A stretch of 64,000 bases of DNA from Dreissena polymorpha (lineage: Eukaryota; Mollusca; Bivalvia; Myida; Dreissenidae), in contig NC_068366.1 in NCBI RefSeq assembly GCF_020536995.1, positions 17,217,829 to 17,281,828 of the forward strand. The letters are read 5' to 3'. How positions within the stretch are numbered: position 1 is the stretch's first letter; every line of letters starts with the position of its first letter. Shown piece after piece: positions 1 through 13,867 of this stretch. The translations under genes were made by a program, and so were the position numbers. Under the pieces are notes generated by a model. That model saw only the letters and a list, made by a program, of their open reading frames with translations, was not told where the DNA came from and made no database searches.

Positions 1-714
1 ATTGATCAATCGCCATAACACACAAGTCATCATATATCCCATAGAGGATACAAATAAACCAAACTACTTCCTTTTTTTAATATGTAACCAAACGTCCAAC
101 TCCACTCCAAAGCAAAAACAACAATAGCAACACGAACTCCTTAATAATTTTAAATAATTGAGTAAACAATACGCAAACCAATATGTATTTTGTATGCATA
201 CACACACACACGCACGCTTAAATGACATCTTTTCTAATGAGAGAAAATGAAAGATATATCTCTTAAAAAATTTAAATGGTAAGACACAAATGAAATATGT
301 CTTTTAAAATACATGTATACAATTGAAATATTTTCATTAAGATATAATTGTGTAAAATAAGAATTAATGTTTCATAACTGCGAACACTTGTATCCTGTTT
401 TTTATTTACGCGGTAGAGTGTGAATAACTGACATGTAATTAATTGACAAATAAGGCATAGAACCATGTCTTTTATCGGTACAAATCCATGGAAATATCAT
501 CCTTTAATACACCACTTGCGATCGTTTAAGTGCAGGGTATCTGTTAGAGCATACATGCATTATGTATGGGTGAATCCTGTGTCTGTTTGTGAGGATTCTT
601 TCGCAGTTGTAATCAGTATTTTAATACTATCACGTTATCGGAATCGGATCATCAGTTGTATATGCACAGCCTTATGTCAAACTAACACCTGTCCTTCTTA
701 AAGAAGTAAGGGGC
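1..714. other. AT-rich intergenic DNA
   Basis: No gene is supported here. The open frame at 465-701 on the plus strand has no recognisable domain, no splice context and ordinary AT-rich composition, so I treat it as chance. A short CA-rich run lies near 200-215. Confidence 0.6.
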
Positions 715-835
715 CGTAGAAAAAGTCTCATGACCTATAACTCCACAAGTTATTTGTCTAGGCCAGGATTCGAACCCGCGATAATCGGATGTGTAGTCTC
801 AAAACGTTGCAACGGTACCTTTACTTTTGATACAA
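715..835 (-). repeat. tRNA-derived SINE-like relic
   Basis: Read on the minus strand, positions 777-763 give a good RNA polymerase III B-box of the form GGTTCGAATCC. The upstream sequence could be a decayed tRNA-like head, but no acceptor stem pairs, so this is not a working tRNA gene. It sits directly before the LINE that starts near 840. Family unknown; the boundaries are approximate. Confidence 0.4.
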
Positions 836-839
836 TACA

Positions 840-3800
840 CAATAATCATGGGATTAAATTGCTCGATTTATGTAAATCAACCACTTTACGTATTGTCAAT
901 TGAATAATAGGTGATAGTTGTAAACAAACATTCTTTTCAAGTAACGGTTCATCTGTCATTGACTACTTATTGACCAATGAATGCAAATTTCCATTGATAT
1001 CACAATTTACTGTTGGCGAATTTAACGAGTGGAGTGATCATGCTCCGTTGCACTTTTCATTGTTTGGTAATAATTGTCTACCTAGTTACGAGACATTCAC
1101 CGATGTCAAATATAAATGGGACAGTTCGCGTAGAGATGAATTTCGCTCAAGAATTATTTCGAAACTTCCTATTTTTAATGATATTGTTATAAGTATTGAT
1201 AATTCGAGCCAATTGTCAATTAACTCCATTATAGATAAATTCACAGCCACAATTCGCAGTGACGCGGATGAGCTATTCTCAAAATCGTACAAGTACAGTA
1301 ATAAACCTTCATTCAATACTGACAGTAGTTTAAAGCATGCAGATTGGTTTGACAACGAATGTATTACTGCACGAAATCCCTACCATGACGCTTTAAAATA
1401 TTGTAACCTTAACATGACCGATTTAAATAGAAAAGCGTTGTACGAAAAAAAAGTATTTATAAGAAATTAATTATTAAAAAGAAAAATATTGTATATCAGC
1501 GTAAAATGGCAGAAATTGAAAGTTTGAAACGTAAAAAGCCGAAAGATTTTTGGACAATTTTCAAATAAAAAAATAAAAGTAATTGCAATAAAATTCAATT
1601 AGATGTATTTTAAGAGTTCTTTGAAAATTTAAGTAATACTAATTCGGACAATCATAATGCACAGGCTGATTTTTCTGTTTGAACAATGACTTTGACAATG
1701 AAAAATGTACTTTTCCAGAATTAGACCAACCAATAACGGTAAATGAGGTATTAAATGCATGTAAACACTTGAATCGTAAAAAAGCGTCTGGTGGTGACTG
1801 TATTTTAAACGAATACTTTATTGAGTGCATTGATATCTTATCCAGTCATTTGTGTGATGTTTTTAATAGTATTTTAACCTCGGGCTATTTTCCTGAAAAG
1901 TGGACAGAGGGTATAATTATACCATTGCATAAAAAAGGTCCCGAGGACATTGTGAATAATTATAAAGGAATTACCCTTGTTAGCTGGTTTTCTAAGCTAT
2001 TCACAACTATTTTAAACAAACGCATTGAATTATTTGCGAAAATAATGCTAAAATTTCGGATGTACAATTCGGATTTAGAAAAGATTGTTCAACCGTTGAT
2101 GCCATTTATATTCTTATGTCAGTTGTACAACATTTTTTAAATGAAAATAAGCGTATGTATGTTGTTTACGTTGATATGCTTAAATGTTTTGATAGCATAT
2201 ATCGCAATGCATTATGGCTAAAATTGTACACATCCGGTATACAAGGCAAAATATTACGAATAATTAAAAATATGTATGAAAATGTCAAATCATGTGTAAA
2301 AAGAATGCTCGACATACTCTGAATACTTTAGCTTCGCCGTTGGTCTACGGCAAGGGGAGGTCATGACTTCTATTCTATTTTCATTGTTTGTCGAGGACTT
2401 AGAACTTTTTTTACACGATAGTGTCCATTCTGGTTTAAATATAGAAGATCTAATTTTAATTTTACTGTTGTTTGCAGACGATATGGCGACTTTGGGTAAA
2501 TCGCCCGAAGAAATACAATCTCATTTAGACAACCTTTACCTTTATTGTAACTCATGGGGTCTTAATGTTAATACTAGCAAAACAAAAATAATGTTTTTTC
2601 GGAAAGGGGTAGAATTCGCCGAGATGAGACATGGACATATAATGGGGAAACTATAGAAGTCGTTGATAATTTTAACTATTTGGGTACTGTTATTAATTAT
2701 AGTGGTAGTTTTATATTAAACCAGAAGCAGTTAGTAGGTAAAGCCCTTAAGGCTATGAATACTTTGCTTTATAAATGCAAGCAGTATGATCTAAAACCTA
2801 GAATATTGTGTCAATTGTTTGATGCCTTTGTTGGCTCTTTTTTAAATTATGCATCAGAGATATGGGGTTTTAACAAATTCAAAAATATTGAACGCATCCA
2901 CTTAATTATTTTTAAAAGGTTGTTAAATGTTAAAAGCAATACATGTAATGCAACGGTATATGGTGAATTAGGTAGACACCCACAGTATGTAAATAGATAT
3001 GTTCGTTTTGTAAAATATTGGCTTAAAGTTGTTAATAGTGAAAATATTATCATAAAAACTGTGTATAACCAGGAGATAATTGATTGTGATAAAGGGTATA
3101 AAAATTGGGTCTCGAATGTGAAAAAGTTATTAAATGATTATGGATTTTCATATATATTCGAAAATGCAAATATGATTAATGCAAAGTCGTTTTTATGTGA
3201 ATTAAAATGTAGAATTTTAGATGCTTTTAAACAAGAATGGTTTGGCAATATGAACGATATTTCTGTTTTAGATATGTATAGAATATTCAAAATAACTCTT
3301 GAATACGAAACTTACTTAGATTTACTGCCAAAAAGTTTGCGTACATACTTTGTTAAACTAAGGGCTTCTGCCCACCCTTTGAGATTTCAAACTGGAAGAT
3401 ACGCACGTAATAATATTCCCCGTAATGAAAGATAATGTCAATGTTGTGATCAAAGGGACGTAGAGAATAAATTCCACTTTATATGTAAATGTCAATGTTT
3501 CCAGCAATTAAGACAAAACTATATAAAAATTGTTTACTATGTGAATCCATCAGTTTTTAAGTTCCATACTTTATTGAACTCAACTTGTAAAATTGAAATT
3601 ATAAACTTGTGTAAATATATGAAGGAAGCTCTGGCCGTAAGACATTCTATCACAAATAATATTGCCAGCGAAAACTAAAGTAGTTCCTTACTGCTTGTAA
3701 AACGATATATATTTAACTACGGTAATGTAAAGTCGTTCTTCTTTGTTAAATATACTTTGTCTCAAATTGTTATATTACATTTTGTATATTGTTATAACTC

Positions 3801-3905
3801 ATACGTTGTAATATATAAACACGTGACAATATTTTGTATTATATTTTGTGTATTTAGACGATGTACATTTGTATAAGACTTAATAAACTGTCTGTTCTGT
3901 TCTAT
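840..3905 (+). mobile_element. Non-LTR retrotransposon (LINE), decayed
   Basis: The plus strand encodes the C-terminal part of an apurinic-type endonuclease (about 845-1100, with the SDHAPL catalytic-His block near 1036-1053). A reverse transcriptase follows (about 1690-2660, with a VDMLKCFDS core near 2170 and the FADD active-site box near 2475), then a thumb/C-terminal region to 3435. A Cys/His cluster (CQCCDQ...HFICKC, 3436-3495) continues past a stop at 3433-3435. The coding part is split over at least five frames, with frameshifts near 902, 1470-1680, 2110 and 2660, and the N-terminal endonuclease is missing, so it is dead and 5' truncated. The tail near 3880-3905 holds AATAAACTGTCTG, resembling LINE 3' ends I recall from molluscs. 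The clade is uncertain; an I/Jockey/Ingi-like group is my best guess. Confidence 0.85.
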
Positions 3906-5189
3906 AGCATAATACGTTTAATGGTTAAGTTTGTATTCACGAAACAAAACTTAACATCTGTACTTGAATCTTTTTCAAATTTGGTATACTATTGTTTTCG
4001 AATGCAAATAAAGCATATAAGCATTGGCGACGACACACTTATAATATGTTTAGTCGGAATCTTTCACCTAAAACCGTTATTGGTAAGAACACTATTACAC
4101 AATTTAAATTGTAGTGTTGAGCTCGTAATATACTTCTGTTTGCCTAGGTAATGTTTGTTCTGGTAAATATTCACTACAGGTTTCAACATATAACGTGTCC
4201 GGCTTATCTGCTTAATTCAGATTCGATCATTGTGCTAGTTCTAAACGAAAAATCCTCATTAATGAGAAATTCTTCGTACTTCGTACAACGAAAAGTAACA
4301 ATTATATTACAGTTACAGAAATACTTAAAATCAACGGAATATATTTCGTTAAATAAAATTAAACCATAAAAGATCAGTGTTTCTTATAGCAATAGCCAAA
4401 ATGTCAGCGCTATATGTGATATGATAACATAGATTTAACGAGATAAAAATGCTCTTTTTATTTGTGTAAGGCAAAACATTTTCTTTTTCAAATTCCCGCA
4501 ACGATATCTATTCATACGACACACGAACACTATCTTGGTACATAAACATGTGTTGAATATATTGTCCCGCAAAAGAGAGCATTTTGTATCTTTTTAAATA
4601 TGTTACCAGATCACATCTAGCGTTAAAATTGTGGCTTTTGCTATAAGGAACTTTGATTTGTTATGTTTATATGCCCATATTATATATGAATGTAATGAAA
4701 AACACAAGTGCAAATTTAGTAAGGGTGCCTGTTTGAAAATCAACCACTGAATAAACAAAGAACAAACATAACAACATTATGCCATTTTTAAAAAATAATG
4801 ATAAAATATGTATACATCATTTACGATAAATGAAACATGTTTTTCATTATATTGATTTTTTTTTACTTTTACAGACATTTTCTAAAAGTTATGGCCCAAA
4901 TAAAGTTGAAATATCTATTTTAGCTTGTTTATATTCTGTATCTGTCTTGAACGTGTTAATATTACATGAATGACAAGCAGGTAATACCTTTTCAATGAAT
5001 ACAATATAGCACATTTACAATACCTGGAATTTAATAAATAATTTATGTACACTTGTATACATACTTATTAGCGAAACAGAACTTGGTAAATTACAGGCAA
5101 CCATTAGAGATTACAAAACACCAAATTTGAAGATCTATAAATTGAAGAAATACAAATACATACAATTTAATACTCGGCAATGTGTTAAA
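3906..5189. other. AT-rich intergenic DNA, nothing recognised
   Basis: About 1.3 kb between two element remnants. Short open frames at 3861-4151 and 4151-4369 have no domain resemblance and follow the AT-rich background. I see no gene, RNA or clear repeat. Confidence 0.55.
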
Positions 5190-6090
5190 ATTGCCATTCG
5201 CTTAACAGACCTGGTTGGTGAAGTTTGCCTACGGTTCTGTTGGGTGGAAGACTCTCCTGCCAAAACGGAGTCGGAAAAGGACTACTGCTAGAACTTCGTA
5301 CTCTGTACACAGACTGCTCTTCATATTTGATATCTAGAACCACGTTCTCTTTCCACTTCATCAGCCAATTTATGTCTGCCTTGCAGAGTTCTTACAGAAC
5401 AGGTACCAGATCATCAACGCATATCTGATTCTTTTTTATTTTACTATCAAACAGAGATTTATTGAGTGTTGCCCCATTTTATGGCGCAATTACATGCAAC
5501 TTGGTATGTAAATTTGAGGAGTTGATGCAATTTTGCATTGTATGCAGAGTGCGATGTCTCTCCTTCATTTCCCATAGCTGTGCCTTGATCGGAATCTTCT
5601 GGGTCTTAGTTGCAACCCAAACATTATAAATTGTGGCGAATATCCAGTTGAACTGCTCTTAGAAGCATTGCCTGCTTGTTCTAATGCCGAGGTGTAGTAT
5701 TTCCTATTTTCTCATCACACAGAGTACCCAATATGTGGAGCAAGGTAGTGGAACTTCTCAGCTGATAGATTACCCAAGAAATTAAAAGATGTGGTGCGAG
5801 TCTTCCAAACGTTTGTAAGGTTACAAAGTTCTTTGAAGACCTTCCACTCAAAATGTCTGCCTTTATCATATTGGTGTTAATCAGGAAATGCGTTAAGAGT
5901 AATAAAATAGTCAAACAAGGCTTCAGCAATTGTGCTTCTGATTCCATGATATCAAGTGAGAAAATCTGCCAACCACATTTTGCGAACGGGTCTTCAAGTC
6001 AAGTCCTTCATTACAATGATGTCAAATGAAACGGTTTATACGGACTGTGAATTTGGAAGGATTTTTAATGTCAGTTAGAATTGCATCTTT
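5190..6090 (-). mobile_element. Ty3/Gypsy LTR retrotransposon fossil (integrase part)
   Basis: The minus strand carries broken pieces that resemble the integrase catalytic core and the following C-terminal region of a Ty3/Gypsy pol gene. It is a fossil with several breaks. No flanking long terminal repeats, gag or reverse transcriptase were seen, so only this part of the element survives. The degree of decay suggests an old insertion. Family assignment rests on pattern recall, not a search. Confidence 0.55.
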
Positions 6091-7690
6091 ACAATAATCA
6101 GTTGCTATACAAAGACATTTATTATGCGCCCCTGTCATGAATATTGTAAAAAAAAACAACTTTTTAATAGACTCACTGTTGTTAATTTATGCCTGGCTGG
6201 TAGGTTTCTTAAACTTAATTGGACACTCAACATAGAATCAAATGTGTATGGCTTAATGAATATATCATACATGTTTATCTCTTTTCTTGTTAACATTTAC
6301 ATAGTATGATTGATTTGTGCAAAAACGTGTGAAATCATACATTGAAAAGAATCTTAAATATAAAAACAAAATTCGTTTAGTACATGAACATACGAAACAT
6401 ATAATATCCGTGATCTGTTTCTTCGCTTTCTTAGGTGTTGAAGCGAAAGTAACACATCTGTTCACTCGCCGTAGTGTACATGAACCGCTTTCAGTTTCAT
6501 TCAAATAAATTACGTATGTATTTAGTTGGTGAATTCTTCAGATGAAACACACACTCGTAGGTTTGTTCAATCATCCTGTTTTAAATTACAAAAACTGTAT
6601 TCTTTAGAGTCTCGTCAATTTAATCTAATTCAAATCCATATAAAATTATTGTTAAACCTTCAACTTTCGTAAAAAAAAATAAACTCAACATTTTGCTCGT
6701 TTGGACCTCCATAACATTACATTTTCATCAGAATTTTAAGCTGAATGCATTTTAAAAAAGGTATGTTGTTCGATATGTAAGAAAAAATTGTTAACTGTCT
6801 AAAAACATAACAGTGACATCAATCTTTTCCCTGCACACGGGTTGAAAACTGAAAACAGGTTCTCCAGTAAATCAAGATAATGTTTGAGAGGGTATAGAAT
6901 TTTCCATTTCAACTATCATCTTACAAACTGACTATCAAACTTTTAATGGGCGATCGATAAATCTGGGAGCCGGTTGCTATCGGTTTATTCACCATTTCCC
7001 TCGACAAGTTGAATGTCGAGGGTCCCATTATTTATCAACGAAGTTCGTTTATTTTCTTAGACAAAATAAAATAATGGTTTAACGTTGTCTATGGGGTTTA
7101 TGTTATTACGACAGTCGGTATCCAGAATGATTAATCGGAGACGTTTAATTTATACCATTTTTTTCAAAGCCGATATATGATCTTGAAAAGTTCGTGTGGC
7201 AGCTTTGATGTATTCCCTTTATAGAACTCCAATGTATTTTATAAAATGACTAAATCTAATGTTTGTGTAGCACTTTCTATTATACAAATTGATAAATGTC
7301 ATATTAGGAATGTTTAACCCATTTATGCCTAGTGCGCATGCGCGAAAACTCTCAATCGTTATCAGTAACAATCAACTTGTCTTTATGCAACCTCCGCGCA
7401 GAGATTTGACGTGAACCAGCATAGCTGAATTGTATGTGAGTGCAAGGAACGACAACTCTGCGTGGAGATTGGTTTTTATGTTGGTCTACATGAATACTAA
7501 GGCGCATTCTCGTGAGATACCTCGGAAGCAATAAGGTGATTGTTCTTGTGTTGGAAATAACGAATAATAAATGTCAGTATTGTAATATGTCATTGTATGT
7601 TTACTCAGCTCCTTTTAATTCGTTATCGCATATTTGTTAACACTGTATGGAATGATACAGATAATATATTTCGATAATATTATTAACATT
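6091..7690. other. Intergenic DNA with weak dispersed-repeat similarity
   Basis: No gene is supported. Positions about 6670-6760 look distantly similar to about 19215-19325, inside the 1.44-kb insertion in the L1-like LINE; both share an AACATTTTGC / CCATAAC pattern, so a relative of that element may lie here. The words near 7318-7335 (AACCCATTTATGCCTAGT) match the edge of a repeat I recall as common in clams. Overlapping frames on both strands at 6265-6508 are shadows without domains. Confidence 0.45.
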
Positions 7691-7697
7691 TATAAAT

Positions 7698-8123
<426 letters not shown>

Positions 8124-8259
8124 TTTGCAATATACGAGTTAATGTCAGACATTTTACAAAGAAGAGAAGAAATATATCATATCATATAATTTTATGTGCA
8201 AATAAAGTCAACAGTAAATTTCAGTTATTGTTAGTTGTACGTTTGGTTTCAGTTCCAAG

Positions 8260-10965
8260 ATGTTCGTCTACGTTATCATTTCATTGTTCATCGTTGCCTT
8301 CGCAGCTGCCAATTGTGTGCCCAATCCGTGCCAAAACAAAGGCTTATGCATTGTCCAGCCAGACCCTGCATATTTTTTCTGCAGGTGTACAGCCGAATGG
8401 GAGGGACGCTTGTGCACGACCCGTAAGTGATTTGAGATATTTTCAATGAATATAAAGAAAGCGGTGCACGCTCCGTTAAGGCGAACTGTTTTGAAGAAAG
8501 TTATGTAATGCACACATATTTTATAATTATACAACATATTATATTGGCAGCGGAGAATAAATAGATTGAGATTTAACCTATTACAGCCATGCAAGTTGGT
8601 GTTATGGATATTTAACATGAAAGGGGACCATACTTGAGGTGAACAAGTGTAGGTCACAGGGGCTCATAACAGGGCACTCGTTTAATATAAAAGAACCATT
8701 TAATTGTGTACTTGTACAACGTTCAGTTCGAGTGTGTAAAAACCCAGCAATACTTATCTGTAAAAATCTTTCAAGAAATGTAGTTTTTATATCAACCATC
8801 TCAATATTAAAGGTGGTAGCTGGGATTAAGGTGATTGTTGTACATGGATCATAGTGTTACAGGTAAATTTTAAATAACCTTTTCGAAACAGACTAATCGC
8901 ATAAAAAGCTGGGAGGCAATAGTGTTGTTTTTAGGCGCGCACATGACATGAAACCCTAAAACATTTCAAACATTTTAAACATTTGAAAACATTTACATTT
9001 TAATTATGAAAAGGGCTTGATTGTTTTAATACTTATATATGCTAAGGAATACAATAATAATTAAATAAATGATATATGTATAACTGTGTTTACAAATGAT
9101 AAAACACACAATTCAAATATAACCTCGATTCAATTCAAATAACACGTTTTAACTTTATTCTCTCATGTATTATACTATTTGTCAATTTTGCACCAAAGAT
9201 AATAAAAAACTTGCAAAGTTCAATCTGTTAATTAGTTCTGCCTTATTAACTATACAGGAACATTAACAACCAAGAGGTACACAGGAATAACCGAGAAGGT
9301 ATTTAAAATAAATGAGATGTTAAAAGAGGGGTGGGACATTTGTTTTGTTCACAACTTGTCAAATTGCTTTATTTAAGCTTTCCGGTACATCGGATGCTAT
9401 ACGGACCATCCGGCCCGTATAATGGCTGTTAGGCTCCCCAACTCGAATTCAAACTCGCCGTTAGAGTGCGCCGCTCGCTGCCATGGTTACCTTTATAGCG
9501 GCATACATGTCAGTAATCGAGAGGGGTCAAAAGAGTAATCAAGATTGTGTTATCTTCAATCGGAGTTACAACAATGCCGATCAATGGATATAATAAGTCT
9601 TCAAATTGCGAAAGAAGCTCATAAAGCAGAACGCTTAGTTCATTTTATTGAGCAATAAAACAAAATTACTTGTGAATTGTATTTATATTTATGTGTGTTT
9701 AGTTCGGCATCGAGTGTTTTTGTGGCGACTTGCTGAAAGCTGAAAAAAAGCCGGATTCCGAATGTAACTTGGGATGTCCAGGGGACAACAGCAAGAAATG
9801 CGGAGGAACCTATAGGATGAGCGTCTACAGCAACATGGGTACCATTTTATACTTTGGTTAAACACCTTTAAGCTACGACCATAATAGCCATGGTCGTCTG
9901 TCTTTCTCTCTGTCTGTCTGTAAACACAAATTTAACATAAAAAATAATTCTTCAATTTTCCAGTTCGTTATGACATGGCGTGATGCCTTGCTAGAAGAAG
10001 TACTCTTGCACTGAATGCATCATGCAAACTCTCAAATTTTGTTCCTTATCATATGGAGTTGTACATGTGCAACTGCCATTATACAACCATAACATTGGAA
10101 TAAGTTACGCCCCTTTTTCAAATAAGAATTTAAATAACATGATTGTTACAACGCGCTCCACAACACGACATACGACAAGTGTCGGGGTTTGTTCGTTACC
10201 TCTCTGACAAGCGCTTACTGTAACAGGCATGCATCATACTGTATTCAAGTACTGTTATGTGAGCACAATACAAAAAGTAACATTTTTGTACAATACACGT
10301 TCTTGCTCCTTCATTGGTTGAAAATGCGTTCATTTGTTCAATTGTTAAAAAAGTCATGATGTAGACACGGTATTTCTCAATATCGCCGTGTCAGGAAAAC
10401 ATTGTATACAACTGCCAAACGAGATCTAGGTTCATAGTTATGCAAAAACTTTTTTTTCATATTGTTAAGCAACACCGATGAACGTTTTACAATTTGTTAT
10501 AACAAACTCGTGTCCAGATTGTAAATGTCTTGTTTTATTTTCTTTGTATATGCATTAACACAGACACGTGTGTGTTATATATATAAGTCCGTGTAGAATA
10601 GTTGTGTAGGTTTTATCCAAATTATAACTTAGCTAGAACGAGAATCTGAGTTACAGAAACGGACATGTTTTTGAACATGTGCATGGTATTACTACATGTT
10701 CATAACTGCCTTGCTTTAAAATTGAATTAAACATTGCTTTGTTGGCAAAACAAACTTATAAGGTATTTTAAAGTAAGATCGATTCGATTTAACAGGTGAT
10801 AAATAAACGCAACGATCGTAATATGTTATCCTTAAGAGCTGACCTGTGCAATGCACTGGAAGAGATTTTGGAAACGACATTTGTCCGTCGTGCGTCGTCT
10901 GTCGACAGTCGTCTGTATGTTATATATACATTTATAGTATTGTTTCTTTTGCAGCCTTGCTATAG
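8260..10965 (+). CDS. Small secreted EGF-WSC domain protein
   Basis: Four exons: 8260-8422, 9378-9508, 9703-9838 and 10955-10965, giving 146 aa. Intron phases 1, 0 and 1 fit exactly. Donors are GTAAGT, GTCAGT and GTACCA; the last acceptor has a strong pyrimidine tract. Residues 1-17 form a signal peptide (MFVYVIISLFIVAFAAA). Residues 19-52 are an EGF-like domain with six cysteines spaced C-x4-C-x5-C-x10-C-x1-C-x8-C. Residues about 58-142 are one WSC module: YIGCYTD, then ECAARCHGYLYSGIHF, then GIECFCGD, SECNLGC and KCGGTYRMSVY. The protein stops four residues after the module (NMALL). WSC modules are cysteine-rich and thought to bind glycans, so a secreted carbohydrate-binding role is inferred. 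No enzyme domain is attached. The first exon contains the ATG, although a 5' UTR intron acceptor (TTTCAG at about 8247-8252) is possible. Confidence 0.85.
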
Positions 10966-11306
10966 TAGACTCTTGGAAAAAGGAAATCATCGTTTAGAAT
11001 CTACGCTGAATGAGCTGAAACGAACAACCCGATGGATTTCGCTTTTTGAAAACTGTTGCATTCGTTATTTCTCTATAACATTATTTACTATCCCTTTACT
11101 GACTGCCTGATCACAGAGTGTTTGCATTTTGTTTTGCTGAGAAGTGTCAACAAGGATGTATAGGGAGTTGTTACGTGGAAAAAATAACATTTAACTCAAA
11201 CATATTGACCTGACTTTAATGACAATTTAGAATACATATGCACCAATGGCATAAGTATGAAAATAATAACACATATATATATTCTTCTAGGTAAATGTAT
11301 TATTTC

Positions 11307-11312
11307 AATAAA
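11307..11312 (+). terminator. Poly(A) signal of the EGF-WSC gene
   Basis: AATAAA lies 342 bp after the stop codon at 10963-10965 and is followed by a GT-containing stretch. It gives a 3' UTR of about 370 bp in the last exon. Confidence 0.5.
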
Positions 11313-11429
11313 AGCCTCCTTCTGCAAATCAGAGTGTCATTATTTATCACGCACTTGTACTAATGTTCTTGTTTCGAAACAAACGTTATCGACCCTAAGC
11401 AACCCTACCTAGTTTCCCTTAACATTATG

Positions 11430-11740
11430 TGGGACTTTATACAGGATTTGATCTCCTCAGTCTGGGTGCACACCATTTAAGGGAGTTATTTAGCACTACC
11501 TAGCATGTAACAAGTGTGGATATACTAATGAAAATGTTAAAATACTCCAAAGTAGGTCTCATTAAAATTTTAAAACCTATTTTGAGTACATGTATTTTAT
11601 CCTTTCATGAAGAATAGAAAAACAGGTTTGGGCTTATAAATATATAACATTCTCTGTAGTAAATATATATTTTAACTTTTCACAATCTGACATGACACGA
11701 TTTTCAGGATTTACACTTTAATTATCCATTAGCATTTTCC
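11430..11740. repeat. Dispersed repeat, uninterrupted copy
   Basis: About 300 bp that match 45294-46141 in the cellulase first intron at high identity, in the same orientation. The other copy is interrupted by a 532-bp foldback MITE, so this copy supplies the empty site (TTTTAAAACC at about 11561-11570). It lies 120 bp beyond the poly(A) signal of the EGF-WSC gene. It is either a transposon unit or a stray piece of the segmental duplication that links the two loci; the sharp ends favour a repeat unit. Confidence 0.75.
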
Positions 11741-12544
11741 TTGCATCAACATACAACGGAGAGTGAAAGAGTACATGTATTTCATCCTAGATCATATCCG
11801 TACATTGGAAACAAGTTCTATTACATAGCTCTATATTTGTATACCGACCAATCTCTTACCTAAGCGGCGCCCTAAATGCTCTTAATAACGATAAAACCTG
11901 ATCCGTAATGTGATTTCGCGGACCCCATATTACACATATTTACACAACATGGATGAAAACTACCCTCGATGCCGCTTTTTTGTAGCAAGTTGATACAAAA
12001 ACATTACCCTTCGACGGGTCCAATTTGACCACATATGGTTTGTTTTAGTTATTATACTATATGAGTCCTCATAAACAGGGTTTCCCCAGGCCCGTAAGGC
12101 GTGTCGCGGTCGACTTTCTTAACAATCTAGGGTGGTATTACGTTATCTCTCAATCACCGAGACATGATATATGTAATATACCCCCCGAGGTGTCATGAAT
12201 ATAGTCCAATACACTAAGAAACTCGTTTAAGTTCCTATCATGTGCGACTCGCTTGGTTTACGTGTTTTAATACGACCATTAAATAATATAGATACATATT
12301 AATTATTTTGTATATATGTTGTTGTGAACAACATGTCGAATATTCAGTGTACACACAATATACCACACATTGCTTCAATGATCGTCTTCGAACATAAAAT
12401 TTTTAAAGACCACGGATGGAATACCCCTCCCTATCAAACAACGTTTAGGCCCGAAATCCCTCCATTAACTTCAGAGGGAAACCCTTTTTAATAATCATGT
12501 GTTCCAGGGATGTGGTGAGTTTTGAATCTAGGGACATGATTTGA
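11741..12544. other. Intergenic DNA, nothing recognised
   Basis: About 800 bp with no convincing frame, RNA or repeat. It includes a few short GC-richer patches (around 12080-12130) without homology that I recognise. Confidence 0.5.
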
Positions 12545-13867
12545 AATCTGTCGCCTATACAATTCTCTTTATTTCTTAACGACTTACACAACTACTTCGA
12601 ACAAAATAGCACTGTACAAGGCACACCAATGCCAAAATTAGATGAAAACGGCCAGCTTTTATACTTTTTAAAACTTTTCATCCTTTTATATGCGGATGAC
12701 ACAGTTATTATGTCAGAGTCCGAAAAAGACCTACAAAAAGCTCTTGACACATACGAAAAATATTGCACAGATTGGAAGTTAACTGTAAACATTGAAAAAT
12801 CAAAAATACTTGTGTTCTCTAAAGGCAGGCCCAATGAATACCATTTTACTTTTCATAATCAAGCTATCAACACCGTCAGTGAATACAAACATCTGGGCAT
12901 AATATTCAGTGGGAGCGGCTCCTTCTCAAAATGCAAAACCAAGCCACTAGGGCTATGTACAGCCTACTACGAAATTGTAATCGGCTACAACTCCCAATAG
13001 ATCTACAAATATATCTCTTTAACAAAACAATAAAACCAATTATCCTTTATGGTGCAGAAATATGGGGTTATGGCAACTTAGACATTATTGACATCAATTG
13101 AAATGTATTAAGCATATCCTTAAAATGAAACTCAATCCAGCAAATTACTTTGTCTATGGAGAAACTGGACTTACCCCGTTAAAACTAGACATACAAGAAA
13201 AGACCGCAACATTCTGGGCAAAACTGATAGCTAATAATACCATAGAACAAGAAGATCTATCCACAACAATTTATATGTCAATGTTCAATACATGCAAACA
13301 TCTTGACGATCAGTCACTTACACGCCTTTATCCCTGGTTTTTCAATGTCAAATCAACTTTAATAACATGTGGAATTATGCATGTGTGGAGCTCACAAAGT
13401 TATCCTAGCATTGACTGACTTAAAATACTTGTTAAGCAAAAACTTAAAGACCTGTTTATAAATGAATGGTTATCATCAATTGAAAACTGTAGTGATAGTA
13501 CTTTCTATAAACTGATTAAAAGAAACTTCAGCTTTGAATCATATTTAGTAAACACACCACATGCATTTCTTAAATTTGTAATCAGAATCAGGAAAAGAAA
13601 CAACAGGCTACCGATTGAAGTTGGAAATTGGAACAGAACACTTATAGATTTAAGGACCTGTACAACCTGTAACAAAACTGGGGATGAATTCCATTACTTT
13701 TAGAATGCAAACTATTTAATGCCGATCGAAAAAAGCTTCTTAAACCTTACTTTTATAAACGACCAAATACATTAAAAATCTACGAGCTAATTAACACAAA
13801 AAATAAAAACGTCACAACAAAATTACACCAACTCATAAAAATAATTCTAACAACGACACAAGTTTAA
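12545..13867 (+). mobile_element. 5'-truncated LINE fragment (reverse transcriptase C-half)
   Basis: The sequence begins inside a reverse transcriptase (LSPIQFSLFLNDL at about 12549). It continues through the YADD box (LYADDTVIMSESE at about 12686) and the thumb region (YKHLGIIFSGSGS at about 12883), and ends with a Cys-containing C-terminus (RTCTTCNKTGDEFHY near 13655-13700) and a stop at about 13865-13867. The frame breaks near 12930-13100, 13415 and 13700. Composition and motifs resemble the LINE at 840-3905 but the sequence differs, so it is a relative rather than a copy. All upstream parts, including the endonuclease, are absent. Confidence 0.8.

Noticed and set aside
465-701. 78-aa frame near the left edge
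   Set aside because: No domain, no signal peptide, no splice context and background composition.
10796-11110. 104-aa frame in the EGF-WSC region
   Set aside because: It crosses the intron-exon border at 10954/10955 in a frame different from the spliced gene; the last exon contributes only three full codons and a stop.
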